Shown: piece after piece, positions 12,952-24,109 of the stretch
Layout of the letters: each line of letters begins with the position of its first letter
Position numbering within the stretch: position 1 is the stretch's first letter
Assembly: GCF_008831285.2 (NCBI RefSeq)
Contig: NC_045139.1
Coordinates: 26,022,412-26,082,411 of the forward strand
Direction of reading: 5' to 3'
DNA from: Nymphaea colorata
Lineage: Eukaryota > Streptophyta > Magnoliopsida > Nymphaeales > Nymphaeaceae
Length of the DNA stretch: 60,000 nt
Made by a program: the position numbers and the translations under genes
The notes under the pieces: generated by a model
The model's input: the letters and a program-made list of their open reading frames with translations, nothing else
Database searches by the model: none
What the model was told of the DNA's origin: nothing

Positions 12952-13059
12952 TGGGAGGCTACCCACGGAAGTTAGGGCACAACGTTTTGGCCTAAACTTG
13001 GCATCGATCTATTTTATATGCAAAACACATGTACACATTTAAGACCATGTGTTGTCTAA

Positions 13060-13905
13060 TTGCTCCTTCACTGCTAATATTTGGGCTTTTGTGGCTGCAT
13101 GATTTGGCATTGGTCGGAAGCCAGTTAGGGACATTTGCGCTAAGATTGTGTGGTGGTTTAACAAAAGACTGCTATGCAAAGAGATGAAGAAATGTTGGGG
13201 GGTTTGGTTTTTAATCTTGTCGTTTGGAGAATATGGTGTTTTAGAAACAAGGTTAAACACCAGAATGTGTGCAGGAAAACAAGAGAGACAAAAAAGAAGG
13301 CTTGGAATGCCTGTGTTGAAGTGATATTAAAGCAAGATTGGCCACTACATGTGGAGTGAGCGATTAAATTGTGGAAAAGAACTAGTATTTTTAGTTTTTT
13401 ACCCTTTTTTGGCTTACTAAGAATTTGTTGGGTTGGGCCATAAAATTGACCTTCATGAAGGAAGGAGCAAGGAAGATTCTATGCAGGGCTTCTTTGGAAA
13501 GATAGTTCGATGAAAGGAATAAACTCTTGGTGGATAATCATAAGGGGGCCAGTTTTGGACACTGCTTATTTGAATTGGATATTTCCGCTAATAGTTTAGG
13601 ATAATTCTTGTATATTCTTGAAATCTAATAGTGTAGCATGGAAGTCATCGTTGCAGAAATTTGCAACGGGCCATAATCTGCCTGCTCGCATCAGGGTTGT
13701 CTTTGGTTTTTCTAGGTGGATTCAAAATAACATTGTGTGTAATGATTTCATTTCTATAGAAGTGGTATCCTTGCTCTCTAAATAAGAGTGGTGGTGAACT
13801 GAGTGTCTGAGCTGCTCATTTGTTATTTTTATTAGTCGTTCATTCTTTCAGCTTTAATGGAGTAGGGGTGATCCTCCAACCCGTTTTTGTTTAAAAAAAT
13901 AACTC
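13060..13905 (+). mobile_element. LINE (L1-type) 3' remnant
   Basis: The frame from 13174 reads VVWRIWCFRNKVKHQN, similar to the segment after the zinc-binding RT domain of plant LINEs. Upstream, in another frame, KPVRDICAKIVWWF fits the same region. A degenerate RNase H-like stretch follows at about 13450-13760, with stops and frameshifts. The end at 13845-13905 has a TTTAATGGAGTAGGGGTGATCC-like tail followed by TTTAAAAAAATAA. A similar GGGG.CC.CC word closes the LINE at 42.7 kb. Endonuclease and RT are absent, as in a 5'-truncated insertion. Confidence 0.45.
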
Positions 13906-13939
13906 TCTGGCTATAAATGTTGCCAGCTGATTTCAGTTA

Positions 13940-13959
13940 TACACACACACACACACACA
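13940..13959. repeat. (AC)n microsatellite
   Basis: About ten AC units run from 13940 to 13959, followed by GCATGCATAC. Confidence 0.9.
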
Positions 13960-15040
13960 TGCATGCATACACACTCTTTGCTTGCATCCATGGGCAGAGG
14001 AGCACCATTCTACTATTAAAATATTAAAAATCAGATTCGAATTGAATTCAGATTGTGAAATCAAATTTCGGATTCGGATATGACTTTTTGTTTAGTTATA
14101 GTCAAACATGAATATGTGAACGTCTGAGAAACAAATGTGCTAAAGGGGTATTACTAGATTCAAATCAGATCCGTTGATATCCCTAGTTATACAAGAATAG
14201 ATGTGTCCAACCTTGTTGTACAAGTATGTGCTTCCTTAGTACTCCCACCAAGCAAAGCCAATGGCTGGACAACCGGTTTCAGTTGTCGAGAAAAATGATT
14301 CACTGCTTTGGATACAATCAAGATCAAGTGATCAAGTGCTTTATACAACAGGAGTGACGAAGAATACACGCATATACTCCGAGCGGGTTTGCCAGTGTCA
14401 AGATAAGGGTATACCAAGAAATGTGTTCCTAGACCAGGTTTACCTTGACAAGGTAGAACACCCATATACCAGATACGCACTCATCGAAGATGGAGCAAAT
14501 AAATTAAGTTGGGCTCATGAGTTTATATGAAAACATACGCTATACCCCTCCACAGCCGATCATATCCCCGCACACTTAATCAAGCTGTGCTGGACATAGA
14601 TGCGCTTGGTTATCAAGCCGATTATATCCCCGCACCCAAAATCTCCGAATCGTATTCCTAAATAATCAGTTCAAATATAATTCAAAAATTGGATAGTTAA
14701 TCCCTTCTTGAGATAATTAATCTATAATATTTTTCTTGGGGCCTATCGAACTCATGTTACTACAAGGATACAGAGACTAAAAGAAACTGTCGACATCGGC
14801 AACCAAGATCTGATGAGATTGAAACCTCCGTTGTTCACCACATTTTTTGCAAAAAAAAAAAAAAATTAATTAGATGTCAAAAATAATAATAATTTGCTTT
14901 AAAGCGACAAACAAGAAGTTCAAATCTTCAATTGCTACTCAGATTCATTTTCGTCTCGCCCATAAAGTATTTGTCACCACTCAACCAATCTAGGCAAAAA
15001 CTCGTTCTTTTCAAATAACCAGTATCTGTTTACATTTGGG
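13960..15040. other. Intergenic stretch between LINE remnant and the DnaJ gene
   Basis: No protein family is recognisable in the open frames at 14187-14530. A near-direct repeat is present: GCCGATCATATCCCCGCACA at 14556-14575 and GCCGATTATATCCCCGCACC at 14618-14637. 14030-14090 is a degenerate run of AGATTCGAATT-like words. A poly-A tract lies at 14851-14865. Confidence 0.45.
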
Positions 15041-15344
15041 AACACCTCGGCAGCTTATTATTTCGGTACCCGTAATCCAGATTGGCCATCAGCGAGGGAA
15101 GAAAGAACAAAAATTCGAAAAAGCTGGCCATATCGATGAAGCGCACCGGGTTAACCAGGACCAACGACACAGATGAACTAGTTACAGGCTTGTAACCCCG
15201 ATTATCATGCTATTAATATGCAACCAATAACAAAAATCATGTCGCCCCCAGACGAAGATTCAGATATAAGCTATAACCCAACTTCACATAACCTTTTTCT
15301 TATCACAAAATCGAGAAAGAATCCGGAACGTGAAGTGTATTTTA

Positions 15345-16190
15345 CTACCTTCTGCTGTTCGCAGTCTTGGACTTACTCAAGCTAGCAAGCTCTTCTATCA
15401 GCTTCCTCTCCTCGCTGCTCAGCCGTTTTGGGATCTCCACCTGCACTTTTACTAACTGGTCGCCACGGGTATTAGACTTGCCAAGAAATGGAACCCCTTT
15501 CTTTGACATAACCAGTGTTGTCCCTGGCTGAGTTCCAGCAGGTACCTTCAAATCAACCATCCCATCCACAGTTGGCACCTTAGTGGTCGTGCCAAGAATA
15601 GCATCTATGTAGGATACCTTGCACGTATAGAGGATGTTGGTTCCATCGCGCTTCAAAACTGGATCAGCAAGTACATCGATGAAGACATAGAGATCTCCAG
15701 GGGGGCCCCCTCTTCTACCAGCATTCCCTTCGGAACGTACCCGCAGCCTGCTTCCAGAATCAACACCTGCTGGAACTTTAAGACTGATTCTTTTTGTCCT
15801 CCTCACTCGTCCATCACCACTACATGCATTGCATGGTGTTGAGATCTCTCCAACTCCACCACATGCAGAGCAAGTAGAAACCTGTTGGAATACACCTAAT
15901 GGGGTCCTCGCTGATGAGATCACTTGTCCCTGCCCTCCACAAGTATTACAAGTGACCGGCTTTGTCCCAGGCTTTGCACCTGACCCATTACATGTGCTAC
16001 ACTTCTCCAGCCGAGTAATTTCTATTTCCTTGTCAACGCCAAAAACAGCTTCCTTGAAATTTAAAACAAGGCTATAGGTCTCATCATCACCTTGCATTGG
16101 CCTGTTCCTAGCAGCTCTCCCCCCCATACCTCCCATTCCTCCCATGCCCTCAAATAAGGATTCAAATAGATCAAAAGGATTGTTGAAATC
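15345..16190 (-). CDS. DJA6: DnaJ gene coding exon 7 (zinc repeats and C-terminal domains)
   Basis: The acceptor reads TTTCGGCAG|GATTTCAAC; the stop TAG is at 15347-15345. The exon first encodes [15 protein letters not shown] and a Gly-Met-rich stretch. Four zinc-binding repeats follow: [24 protein letters not shown] and CNACSGDG. The two beta-sandwich substrate-binding domains come next ([13 protein letters not shown]..., [20 protein letters not shown]). All eight zinc ligands are present. Downstream, 15040-15344 should hold the 3' UTR; I see no canonical AATAAA there. Confidence 0.96.
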   Translation of the reverse strand, partial: DFNNPFDLFESLFEGMGGMGGMGGRAARNRPMQGDDETYSLVLNFKEAVFGVDKEIEITRLEKCSTCNGSGAKPGTKPVTCNTCGGQGQVISSARTPLGVFQQVSTCSACGGVGEISTPCNACSGDGRVRRTKRISLKVPAGVDSGSRLRVRSEGNAGRRGGPPGDLYVFIDVLADPVLKRDGTNILYTCKVSYIDAILGTTTKVPTVDGMVDLKVPAGTQPGTTLVMSKKGVPFLGKSNTRGDQLVKVQVEIPKRLSSEERKLIEELASLSKSKTANSRR

Positions 16191-19100
16191 CTGCCGAAAT
16201 TAACACAAATATCAAAAGTTTAGACGGAACAATTTAAAATGTCTATATGAGATGTATTCATCACATAACAATATGCACTTCCACTCATGACCATCCATCA
16301 GTTAAGAACTTACCCCCATTCCCATGCCAGCACCTTTGAGGCCAGCCTCCCCATATTTATCATACAGGGATCGCTTTTCATCATCAGATAAAACCTGTGA
16401 CAAAGCAAGATAATTGAAAATATGCTAGAGAGATTTTTCTTTTTGTTCATAGGAGGAAATGAAACCAAAAGTACCTCATAAGCATTGCTGATCTCTTTAA
16501 ATTTTTGTTCTGCTCCAGCCTCTCTGCAATAGCAATATCAAAGAACAATAAGCCAAACTCCAAAATCATCATCAATACAGTGATAATTACATGATACACA
16601 TTAGAAGGTCAAAAGCATGCTTCAGAAAGGACCTTTTTTTCTATTTTTGAAAGTTCACACTTCAAAAGTTTTTTGTAGGAAGGAATATGATTATTTCTCT
16701 TTAGATGTGTAGTATATTGAAGGCAAGATATTGAGATCTAAAAGGAAAGTGCATTTTAAACTTGTCCAAAGTATGCCAGACTAAAAGAGAATGATTTTCA
16801 GCAACCCTGAATTTAGCAAGCGGCAATTCAAAGTTTCAAACTAAAGTATTTATATTTAGTATCTGTCATGGTTACATATACAGACTAGGAAAAATCTAAA
16901 GTGAAAAGGCTTTTCTTCCCACATTTCAAACTTCACGTCTTGTTATATGCTAAGCTTAGTGATAATTGTGTCCCGGGTTATTTTTTCAATAGAAACAACC
17001 CAACTACTCAGGCGTAAGCAAGAAACCATTATCCTCCACTAGCATGCAAAAAACGTTTTGATCCAAAAGGCTTGGCCCCAGTTGTTCATACATGAGAATT
17101 TTACAAGTGACAAAAGAGAAGAATATAAGATTTCACAAATTGTTATTTAAAATTAGTTTGCAGAAAATTGTTGTTGTCACATCATACGTCAGAAAATCAG
17201 ATTTTTTGAACAAAAGCTTTATACAACAGTTGCTGCAAAGTGCAAAGCCTTTCCCATCACCTTTTGTATTTCAGGCTTTATTTGTTAGTTGTTAGTATCA
17301 GGTAAAAGATCCAGACAGATATCTTCTATCCAATTCTCTAACCTATGCTCATAGAAATAAGTACAGCATGATTCATCTCTATCAATGCCAACATGTAGCA
17401 AAATTATGTTTTATCCAGAGCACTTGGGTCATTTGTTACTTTTGTATCTAACAATTCAAACACCAAATTACATACCCTTTTTGTATATACTAGTCCAAAG
17501 TCCAAACCTGATGAGAAGGATCTCCCTAGTATTTAGAACAGTTAGTGTGAATTGAAAGGAATCAGCATCAGTGAAGGAAAATAACTTTTCAACAGGAAAC
17601 CGATTTAACAAAGGCTGTACACCTGCTAGCTCAGAACCTTGTTTCTTTTCACTAGCAATGTAACTAAATTAAGTTCATGAAAGCAACCAACATGCTTCAA
17701 GAATCTCATAAACAAAAGCATCCTTCAGGTATCAAAAGCTGAAGAGCCAGAAAATTTCTAGGAATTTCATTAGAAAGCAATGAAAATCATGTTCAACCAG
17801 TATGAGAAACCATAGGTATCGGAAATTTCCTCCCTCCACCCTTCTTTCCCAACCAAAATGGGAAAAACACTGGAATGGCAGAACAGAAAGAAGGCAAATG
17901 CAGAAAACTTCACAGCAAAAACTAGATGACCAAACATTGCTTGCATGGTCGTGCTGAACATAACAGGGGCCTAAGTATTGGAAAAAAGTCGCTCAAATGA
18001 TCTTTTCCATGGATACTCCTGGAATCTTCAAATTTTTCTATTTTATTAACATGGACATGTCAAAAACCACCTATATGCCAGCTTGAATGGCTTGAAAACA
18101 GTCAAAATTGCACTAGTGGTTGACAATCCAGTCCTCAAAGAGTTTTTTTTTTTTTTAAATGTTAACTGGTAATGTGTGTGTGGGTCGGGAGTAGCAAGCT
18201 GAATCTCAATAAGAGGGAAGCAGCGAGCAGTGACATGCACCCACCAACTCACAGAGAAATCCAAAAAATCTCAGTTCCAGAACTAGAAGCATCACAAAAC
18301 TCAAACTTTAGCAGCAACTTTAGTACAAACTACAAAGGGCCTCCAACAACAAAGAGTGACTGGTACAGGACCACCGGCTTTAAAAACAGAAATAGGAGTA
18401 GCCATCATGAGGTTTCTTGAAGGCCTTCAAAAGCCAGTCAATTGATATTTCTCTCAACCCAGGTGCTAAGTAACATGGGTACATGAGATGGCCAGGCATA
18501 CCTGTAGTATGCAATTTTGTGACATGGGTATGCCTGGGCTTGTGGGTACATTTTGAATGGGGTTTGGGTCAATCATGACCAAAAACATTAACTTTAAAAA
18601 AAAAAAAATTATAAGCGTTGACCTGAAGAACCCGTCCACCCTCCGTCGAGGCCTTCTTCCATCAGTAGCATGTTGTGTTCTCTCAGCAACATGAGAATGA
18701 TTAGTGTAGAGGCAAGACTACTGGCAACAAATGGCAACCAGAGGTGGTAGCAACTGATGAGGGCAGCAACGCACGTGGTGTTTTTTCATTATCCTTTTGG
18801 GGTTTCTTGATTTGTTTTGTGTTTTTTAAATGCGTATTCTAGATGTTTTAATAAAAGAGATTGTTGATTTTGCATCTGAACATCTTGTCATCTTTGACCA
18901 TTTTTCCCCAATTTCCTAATTAGAATATCTTTGGTCAGTTCCCCCAATTTATTATGCAGAACAATTTTTTAATTTTCCCCAATTTATCATGCAAGATCCA
19001 TGCTTTCTGTTCTGTCATTACAGTCCCTTCAATCCGTAGTGAGAAGCGCAATCATTTTTGTTGAGTTGAAAAAAATTTTTATTCAAATGTAAGTGAAACA

Positions 19101-21996
19101 TTCTTCATTTTGGTGTTTACATGTATACAAGTGTACGAACTCAAAGCGACTGAAGAAGTTCTATATGTTAAGTAGAAGTTGTCACAGTTGCAATGACTTA
19201 TGCTGCTTTGAGTATTTTGTACAGACCATCACAGCCAGTTCAGAGTCTTCAGATTTCAGAGACTCTGCAGTGCTCTTCACATTCTTTTATCGTCCAATTA
19301 TTCCATCTTCCTCATCCAATTGCTTTCCCTTGTTCACCTATTTTGTTGTTACTGTAACATACTCTTTTTTGCAATTGTTTCTTCATAGAAAAATATGCTA
19401 GATTTGAAAAAAAGTTAAGTTAGGTAACGGCAATTCTATCCAAATATTATTGACCAACATGCAAGATCATTTTACTTTTGAGAACAGCAGCATCAAATGA
19501 TGGGCTGCAGGGTTGATGCTGCGTCCTGATATAAAAGTTAGACATGTTTCATGGCTCTTGTTGCATTAGTAGTCCTGCATTAGTAGTCCTATATGCTGGC
19601 ACAGGAGATTCTATAAATTTTTTGCATTGGCCAACCTTCTAATGTCCTATAAAATTAGTGGATATAGTCACTCTCGCTTTGTTAGTACACAATAGAAAAT
19701 AATTTTAAGTGGGATTTCCTTGTACTTAATTTATAAATTATAAACCATGGATTTTGGTTGTAGTAGCCTCGAGAAATACTGAATCTCTATTTTCATATAT
19801 GTGTATAACATATTGAGTTTATAATTATATTTTTCACTTCAAAGTTAATTTTACTAATTTTGCATTTTTGTGGATTATGCATATTTTAAATATGTTTGCG
19901 TGTACCTCTGATACACAGGTGTGCCTGTGCACCTGAAGTGTCTGTCGACTCACCTGGACACGGGTGTGGGTACAGACATGCCTTCGACACTTCAGGTGCG
20001 CAGGTGCACCCATGTATTGCTGTATCTGTAATTATATGTTCAATATACAACATAGAATTTATATATTCAATACATTACAATATAATTATATGCATTTTAT
20101 TGGATTGTAATTTTAATGAATGTATTTTTCCATATATATATATATATATATATATATACGGCCAGCCGTACCTGCATCCTCGCCTGAACCCACACCCGTA
20201 CCCATGTGACATAGGTGTGTACCCTCCCGTACTCCCATGCCATATTTTCTAAAACCGCTGTGTCCAAACCTGTACCACTATACTGGCACTTGTCCCCACT
20301 CCTATGTGCAGTTTCAACATGCAATAACTTTAACAAAGAAAATCTATCATAAAGTTCACAAGAAAATCAAGAATGGTACTACAAAATGATGAAAAATTAT
20401 GAAACTGTAGACTCACTTGTTCACGTCTGGATGGTAACTTCTGGCAAGTTTACGATAAGCTGAAAAGCAAAAGAACAAACATCATCAACCATAATGACCA
20501 ATGAGGACAAGCAGTAATGTTACTGCTAAAACAAACGGTATGCACATAATCCACATTCAAATAGATTAGGGAAACAATATACAAATTTACAAATGCACAG
20601 CCACAAGGGTCCATCGAACTATCTCATGATTCTCGTCTAGCATTAGCCTATGTCACATGAGTATGTGATTTATCCTCACATACCCATGTGAGTAAGGCAA
20701 CATGTGGGCGCAGGTATGTTTGGATATGGGGTGCGACTGCATCTACAGCAAGACCAGTTCAGGTCTGGCAAACCTGTTTATAATTTTTAAAGCCTTCTGT
20801 GTTTCTTTTCTGAATCTTTCTTCTTCTTCCTCCTCTTCCACCTGTGCAGCCTCCAGAAACCTGCGGCAGCTTCCCATGACCAGCAGCTAACTCCAGAGAG
20901 AGTTTGAGCTTTCTGGCTACACCTTCCAGCAATGTGCTTTTTATTTTTCCATATTTTTTCACTTAATATTTCTTTTGAATTTTTTCTCCAACCAAATAAG
21001 AGGTTTAGCAAGTCCTTTCCTTGTTGGTTCTATAGACTATAGTCTATAAGTTTTAGGATCAGGATCAGTCGTGCCCTCTTTTCTCAATACCCCAGTTCTG
21101 TTGATTTCTGTTGGAATAGCAGTCAGTTTCTGCAGTAGGTTTTGGATAGCAACAGTGCATGTGCTGAAATGAAATGAGTCCGATAGGTTTTCGGGTTTCC
21201 ATTAATTTATGTTTGAATAGTCCCCATTTTTGGTAATCTGATCTGATTTCCATTGAATAAAAAAACATGCATTTGGTGAAAAGAAAAAAAAAAAGAAGGC
21301 TATTTGATCTGTGCAACAGGTTTTTTGAAGCAGAAAACTATCACAACAATAATACATGTGCCTTTATTTTAAATGAATGAAAAGAAAAAAGATAGGCTAC
21401 CGGGTATTTTTACATACTCTGTCCCTTAAGAATTATCATGCTTCTGCTTGGTTCATATTGTCCCTCATACTGCCAGTCCCTTATGAATAAATAATGATGA
21501 ACACAAGAATGAGCTTGTTGATGTCCCAACAAGTTTTTTCTATGTAAATACTTACTATTGAGCTTTTCTTTTATTCCTTTGCACAAGGAAAGTTTTGTGT
21601 ATCACATGATCTTGTCTTCTTTTATTTGCATTCCAGCAATCTTAATCTCAATGGAATATGAATAATTGTCACCTTTAATTGTATTGGACTGTGCATTGGC
21701 TTATAAAATATGTTGCTTAAATTTTGGAGGTCATTGCAATGGTCCAACAGGTTACATATGAACTTTTGAATTACTTTTGCTTGAATTTTGTGGATCATGA
21801 CCTTATCAGGTTTCTGTTGGCAAGGTTTATAGATATAATTATATATGTATGTATGGATACACTACATCTGTACATGAGTGTGTGACAAAAATGTTAGCAA
21901 ACGTCGAACAGGGATATGCGTATGTTATGGGCCACTCCCTTGTTTTCCATCTCCAAATGGCCTTTTTTTCCTAGAGGCTCATAAGCACAGGGAGCA

Positions 21997-22032
<36 letters not shown>

Positions 22033-24109
22033 ATTGCATTCAAGACTGACAAATAAGAAAAAGTGGTGAGAATACTTACCACTTTTTATCTCCGACTTAC
22101 TGGCATTCTTTGACACCCCAAGGATAGAATAATAATCCTATTTAAAGAAGAATTAGATAGCATCAGAATAATTAAACATAAATCAAAAAAAGCATGCAAC
22201 AAATCAGAGTAAGATATAGGGAAAACCCAGAAAATCATACATAAAATGATTCCACCATTGGTACTTACAGCATCAGCTCTAACAACAAAACGTGCTCCTC
22301 TACGACAACTAAGATGTTGTGACCCCATATTAACCAACGCGAAAAGAGAATCTTGGGAAAAGAAGCTTGTACATGACGACCCCAATTTCTTTTCCTTGCT
22401 CAAAGCACTGCAAGATAAGTACAACATACAAATAATCTGTCAAATGATGACAAAGTAAACATTGCTAAAAGCCTAAAACACATGTAATACTGTTGAAATT
22501 TGCAGTTAAGTAACATCGAGACAGAGGTAAGGAGGAGTAATTTTTTTTTTTTTTCCCCAATTTCTTGGACAAGGAAAACTGCAACTGGGTTGAAAGACTT
22601 TGTCGGTCGCCCAGAATCATAAGGACACATAGCTTAATACCCCTGACCCAGGGTCTATACATGCTTCAGCTCGTACAAAGGGCTGACACCCAAACCCTGG
22701 CTCTGTCTGACAGTTTAAACCCAATTTCTCTATACCGAACTCCTTTTAGACAGGGAGATGCAAAAGTCAATAAAAGAGCTTTAACATAAAACAATTCAAT
22801 TATTAAGTACCATCTTTCTAGCAACCGATCATAGCTATATTTGTCCAACTTCCAATATATAGATGTTATCATAGGTTGTGTTTATCCTTTGTTTCAAGAA
22901 AATTAAATAAAGCAGCTTGATTGACCCAAATCACTGAGTTCACTTTCCAAGCTGTACAGATGACTTTAGCCAACCAAACGCCAAGTTTGAAGGAGGCCAA
23001 CTATGGGAAAGGATAAAATAAGTATTCACTCAGAGTTATGTTAACCATAAATTTTTATGAATAATGTTTCTGCAGAAGGGGTGAAGAGTCTCTAAGCGAG
23101 TAACCGATATTGGCAATATTATAATATAGTAATATCATGTTTACATCCCAAACTAGTTCAAACAGTAGTTTGAAAAACACTCCACTATTTTTAAATCACC
23201 CAAAATAAATATCATGATAGATCCCCATATTTTCTCTGTTAAAAATAAATCTTCTGTTATATATTTTACGGGTGTATGTTTTCCTTTTACAATTTCAAAG
23301 CTTGTATGAAATGTTTGTGACTGTTTTTGACATTTGTAAAACAAAAAGTATGAAACCTATCATTTTATAAACTTTTCCATCATTTTTTATATTTAAATTC
23401 AGTTCTCAAGGTTAAAAAATAAAACTCCAAAGAAATTTTTGAAAAAAACCCTTCAGTCTATGATTTTTGCAAATGCTACATAAGTAAATATCATGCACTT
23501 TTAATAATAGTAACTTAACTTCTCTGCACACTATATGACTATCTGGTTCCAGAACAAGTGCCTTGTCTAGTATTTTAGTCACAGCACATAAGTGCAGCAA
23601 TTATTCACATGAAATGCTTGTACAACTTATCTAAGGTTAGGAAGAATCCTCGATAAAACATAGAGACCTTGCGACTGTTTTGTAAAATGCTAGAGTCTCT
23701 CTCTCTCTCTCAATCAGAGACACACACATAAAATCGCTTGAGTAATACAGAATAGTTATCCTCGTGAGAACAAATGTCATACAGGAAATTCTTCTTTTCT
23801 TTGCAAGTTGAAGTGGATTAGGCAGACGACTACCAGATTATGCCAACACAGGTACATCACGGATTGTTGAACTCGTGACCTTTAAGTTAAAGGCCTTAAG
23901 TACTTAACATGTGGGCAGAACTTTATGGCCAGATACAGCAAATTGATGCCTTGTTGCCAAGATAGTAAATAATATGCTCACCAGTGAGATGTCCATAACT
24001 TGCTTTTCTCTGAAACTGCAATTGTATTCACAGCCGAATATCTCATCATAGACCGTGGTCTTATTCCCAATTGCACTACCCATGTACTGCCACAAGGAGT
24101 TACAGCCAT
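15345..24109 (-). CDS. DJA6: Chloroplast type I DnaJ (Hsp40) protein, DJA5/DJA6 class, seven coding exons
   Basis: Joining minus-strand exons 24109-23982, 22407-22269, 22137-22080, 20459-20417, 16523-16475, 16394-16314 and 16190-15345 gives 1344 bases: 447 codons plus TAG. All junctions obey GT-AG and phases match. Order: N-terminal transit-type extension rich in Ser/Arg (about residues 1-89), J domain from DYYSILGV with the HPD motif in YHPDVNK, Gly/Met/Phe-rich linker, four CXXCXGXG zinc repeats, and the C-terminal substrate-binding domain ending KTANSRR. It is a full-length class A J-protein of the size of Arabidopsis DJA6 (about 440 residues). Such proteins drive ATP hydrolysis by stromal Hsp70; DJA5/DJA6 are also reported to assist iron-sulfur cluster assembly in chloroplasts. 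I cannot separate DJA5 from DJA6. The introns are long (up to 3.9 kb) and carry repeats. Plastid location is inferred from family and N-terminus. Confidence 0.95.
16314..16394 (-). CDS. DJA6: DnaJ gene coding exon 6 (J domain end and linker)
   Basis: This 81-base exon (acceptor GTCACAG|GTTTTATC, donor ATGGGG|GTAAGT) encodes [20 protein letters not shown] and GAGMGMG, the end of the J domain and the first part of the glycine-rich linker. Confidence 0.93.
16475..16523 (-). CDS. DJA6: DnaJ gene coding exon 5 (J domain helix III)
   Basis: This 49-base exon (acceptor ATTGCAG|AGAGGC, donor TATGAG|GTACTT) encodes [16 protein letters not shown], helix III of the J domain. Confidence 0.93.
18491..18539. 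repeat. Foldback repeat 1 in DnaJ intron 4
   Basis: GCCAGGCATACC (18491-18502) is the inverted repeat of GGTATGCCTGGGC (18527-18539), with one extra base. It contains the word ATGGGTATG shared with the foldbacks at 19918 and 20646 in the same intron region. Confidence 0.65.
19918..20010. repeat. Foldback repeat 2 in DnaJ intron 4 (25-bp arms)
   Basis: Arms 19918-19942 and 19986-20010 are inverted repeats matching at about 22 of 25 positions (core CACCTGAAGTGTC). They are separated by a 43-base loop containing ACACGGGTGTGGGTACAGAC. A related GT-rich stretch with ACCCGTACCCATGTG follows at 20180-20260. Confidence 0.8.
20132..20158. repeat. (AT)n microsatellite
   Basis: An uninterrupted AT tract lies within DnaJ intron 4, between foldback repeat 2 and the ACCCGTACCC-rich stretch. 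Confidence 0.9.
20417..20459 (-). CDS. DJA6: DnaJ gene coding exon 4 (J domain helix II and HPD)
   Basis: This 43-base exon (acceptor TTTTCAG|CTTATCG, donor GAACAA|GTGAGT) encodes [15 protein letters not shown]. It contains the invariant His-Pro-Asp that triggers Hsp70 ATPase activity. It lies 3.9 kb upstream of the next exon. Confidence 0.93.
20646..20698. repeat. Foldback repeat 3, near-palindromic, in DnaJ intron 3
   Basis: Arms 20646-20668 and 20676-20698 (23 bases each) match as inverted repeats at about 19 of 23 positions, with a 7-base loop (TTTATCC). The right arm contains CACATACCCATGTGAG. The intron RNA would form a stable hairpin. No tRNA-like features are seen. Confidence 0.8.
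21995..22032. repeat. Compound (CA)n(GA)n microsatellite
   Basis: About ten CA units pass directly into about nine GA units, 48 bases from the donor side of exon 3 within DnaJ intron 3. Confidence 0.9.
22080..22137 (-). CDS. DJA6: DnaJ gene coding exon 3 (J domain helix I)
   Basis: The acceptor reads AAATAG|GATTATTATTC and the donor AAAAGTG|GTAAGT. The exon encodes [19 protein letters not shown], helix I and the start of helix II of the J domain, and ends after the first base of an Ala codon. Confidence 0.92.
22269..22407 (-). CDS. DJA6: DnaJ gene coding exon 2 (rest of transit peptide)
   Basis: The acceptor reads CTTGCAG|TGCTTTG and the donor GATGCT|GTAAGT. The exon encodes [11 protein letters not shown] through [13 protein letters not shown], a basic, Ser-rich stretch typical of a plastid transit peptide. 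The terminal RFVVRADA directly before the J domain is a family hallmark (RFTVRADADYY in Arabidopsis). Cleavage is likely near here. Confidence 0.9.
22541..22760 (-). mobile_element. Possible short retroposon in DnaJ intron 1
   Basis: Read on the minus strand, a roughly 200-base block ends ...GTCCAAGAAATTGGGG followed by 14 A residues (plus-strand T run 22541-22554). A poly-A tail on a short non-coding block is the form of a SINE or a truncated LINE end. I do not see a tRNA-type A/B box or a clear target duplication, so the assignment is weak. Confidence 0.3.
23982..24109 (-). CDS. DJA6: DnaJ gene coding exon 1 (start of transit peptide)
   Basis: The ATG is at 24109-24107 and the exon encodes [20 protein letters not shown] and 22 further residues. 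This start was chosen because the 'GST..V.Q..IRP' pattern is shared with the N-terminus of Arabidopsis DJA6-type proteins. The donor reads CACTG|GTGAGC. The exon ends with two bases of a Cys codon completed in exon 2. Eleven bases upstream of ATG is TTTTCAG|GAATATACGT, a good acceptor, implying that a 5' UTR intron precedes it. Confidence 0.88.

Noticed and set aside
20646-20698. Candidate tRNA or microRNA precursor in the DnaJ intron
   Set aside because: No tRNA anticodon or T-arm signature, and the 7-base loop and mismatched arms fit a foldback MITE better. Small-RNA data would be needed to call a microRNA.
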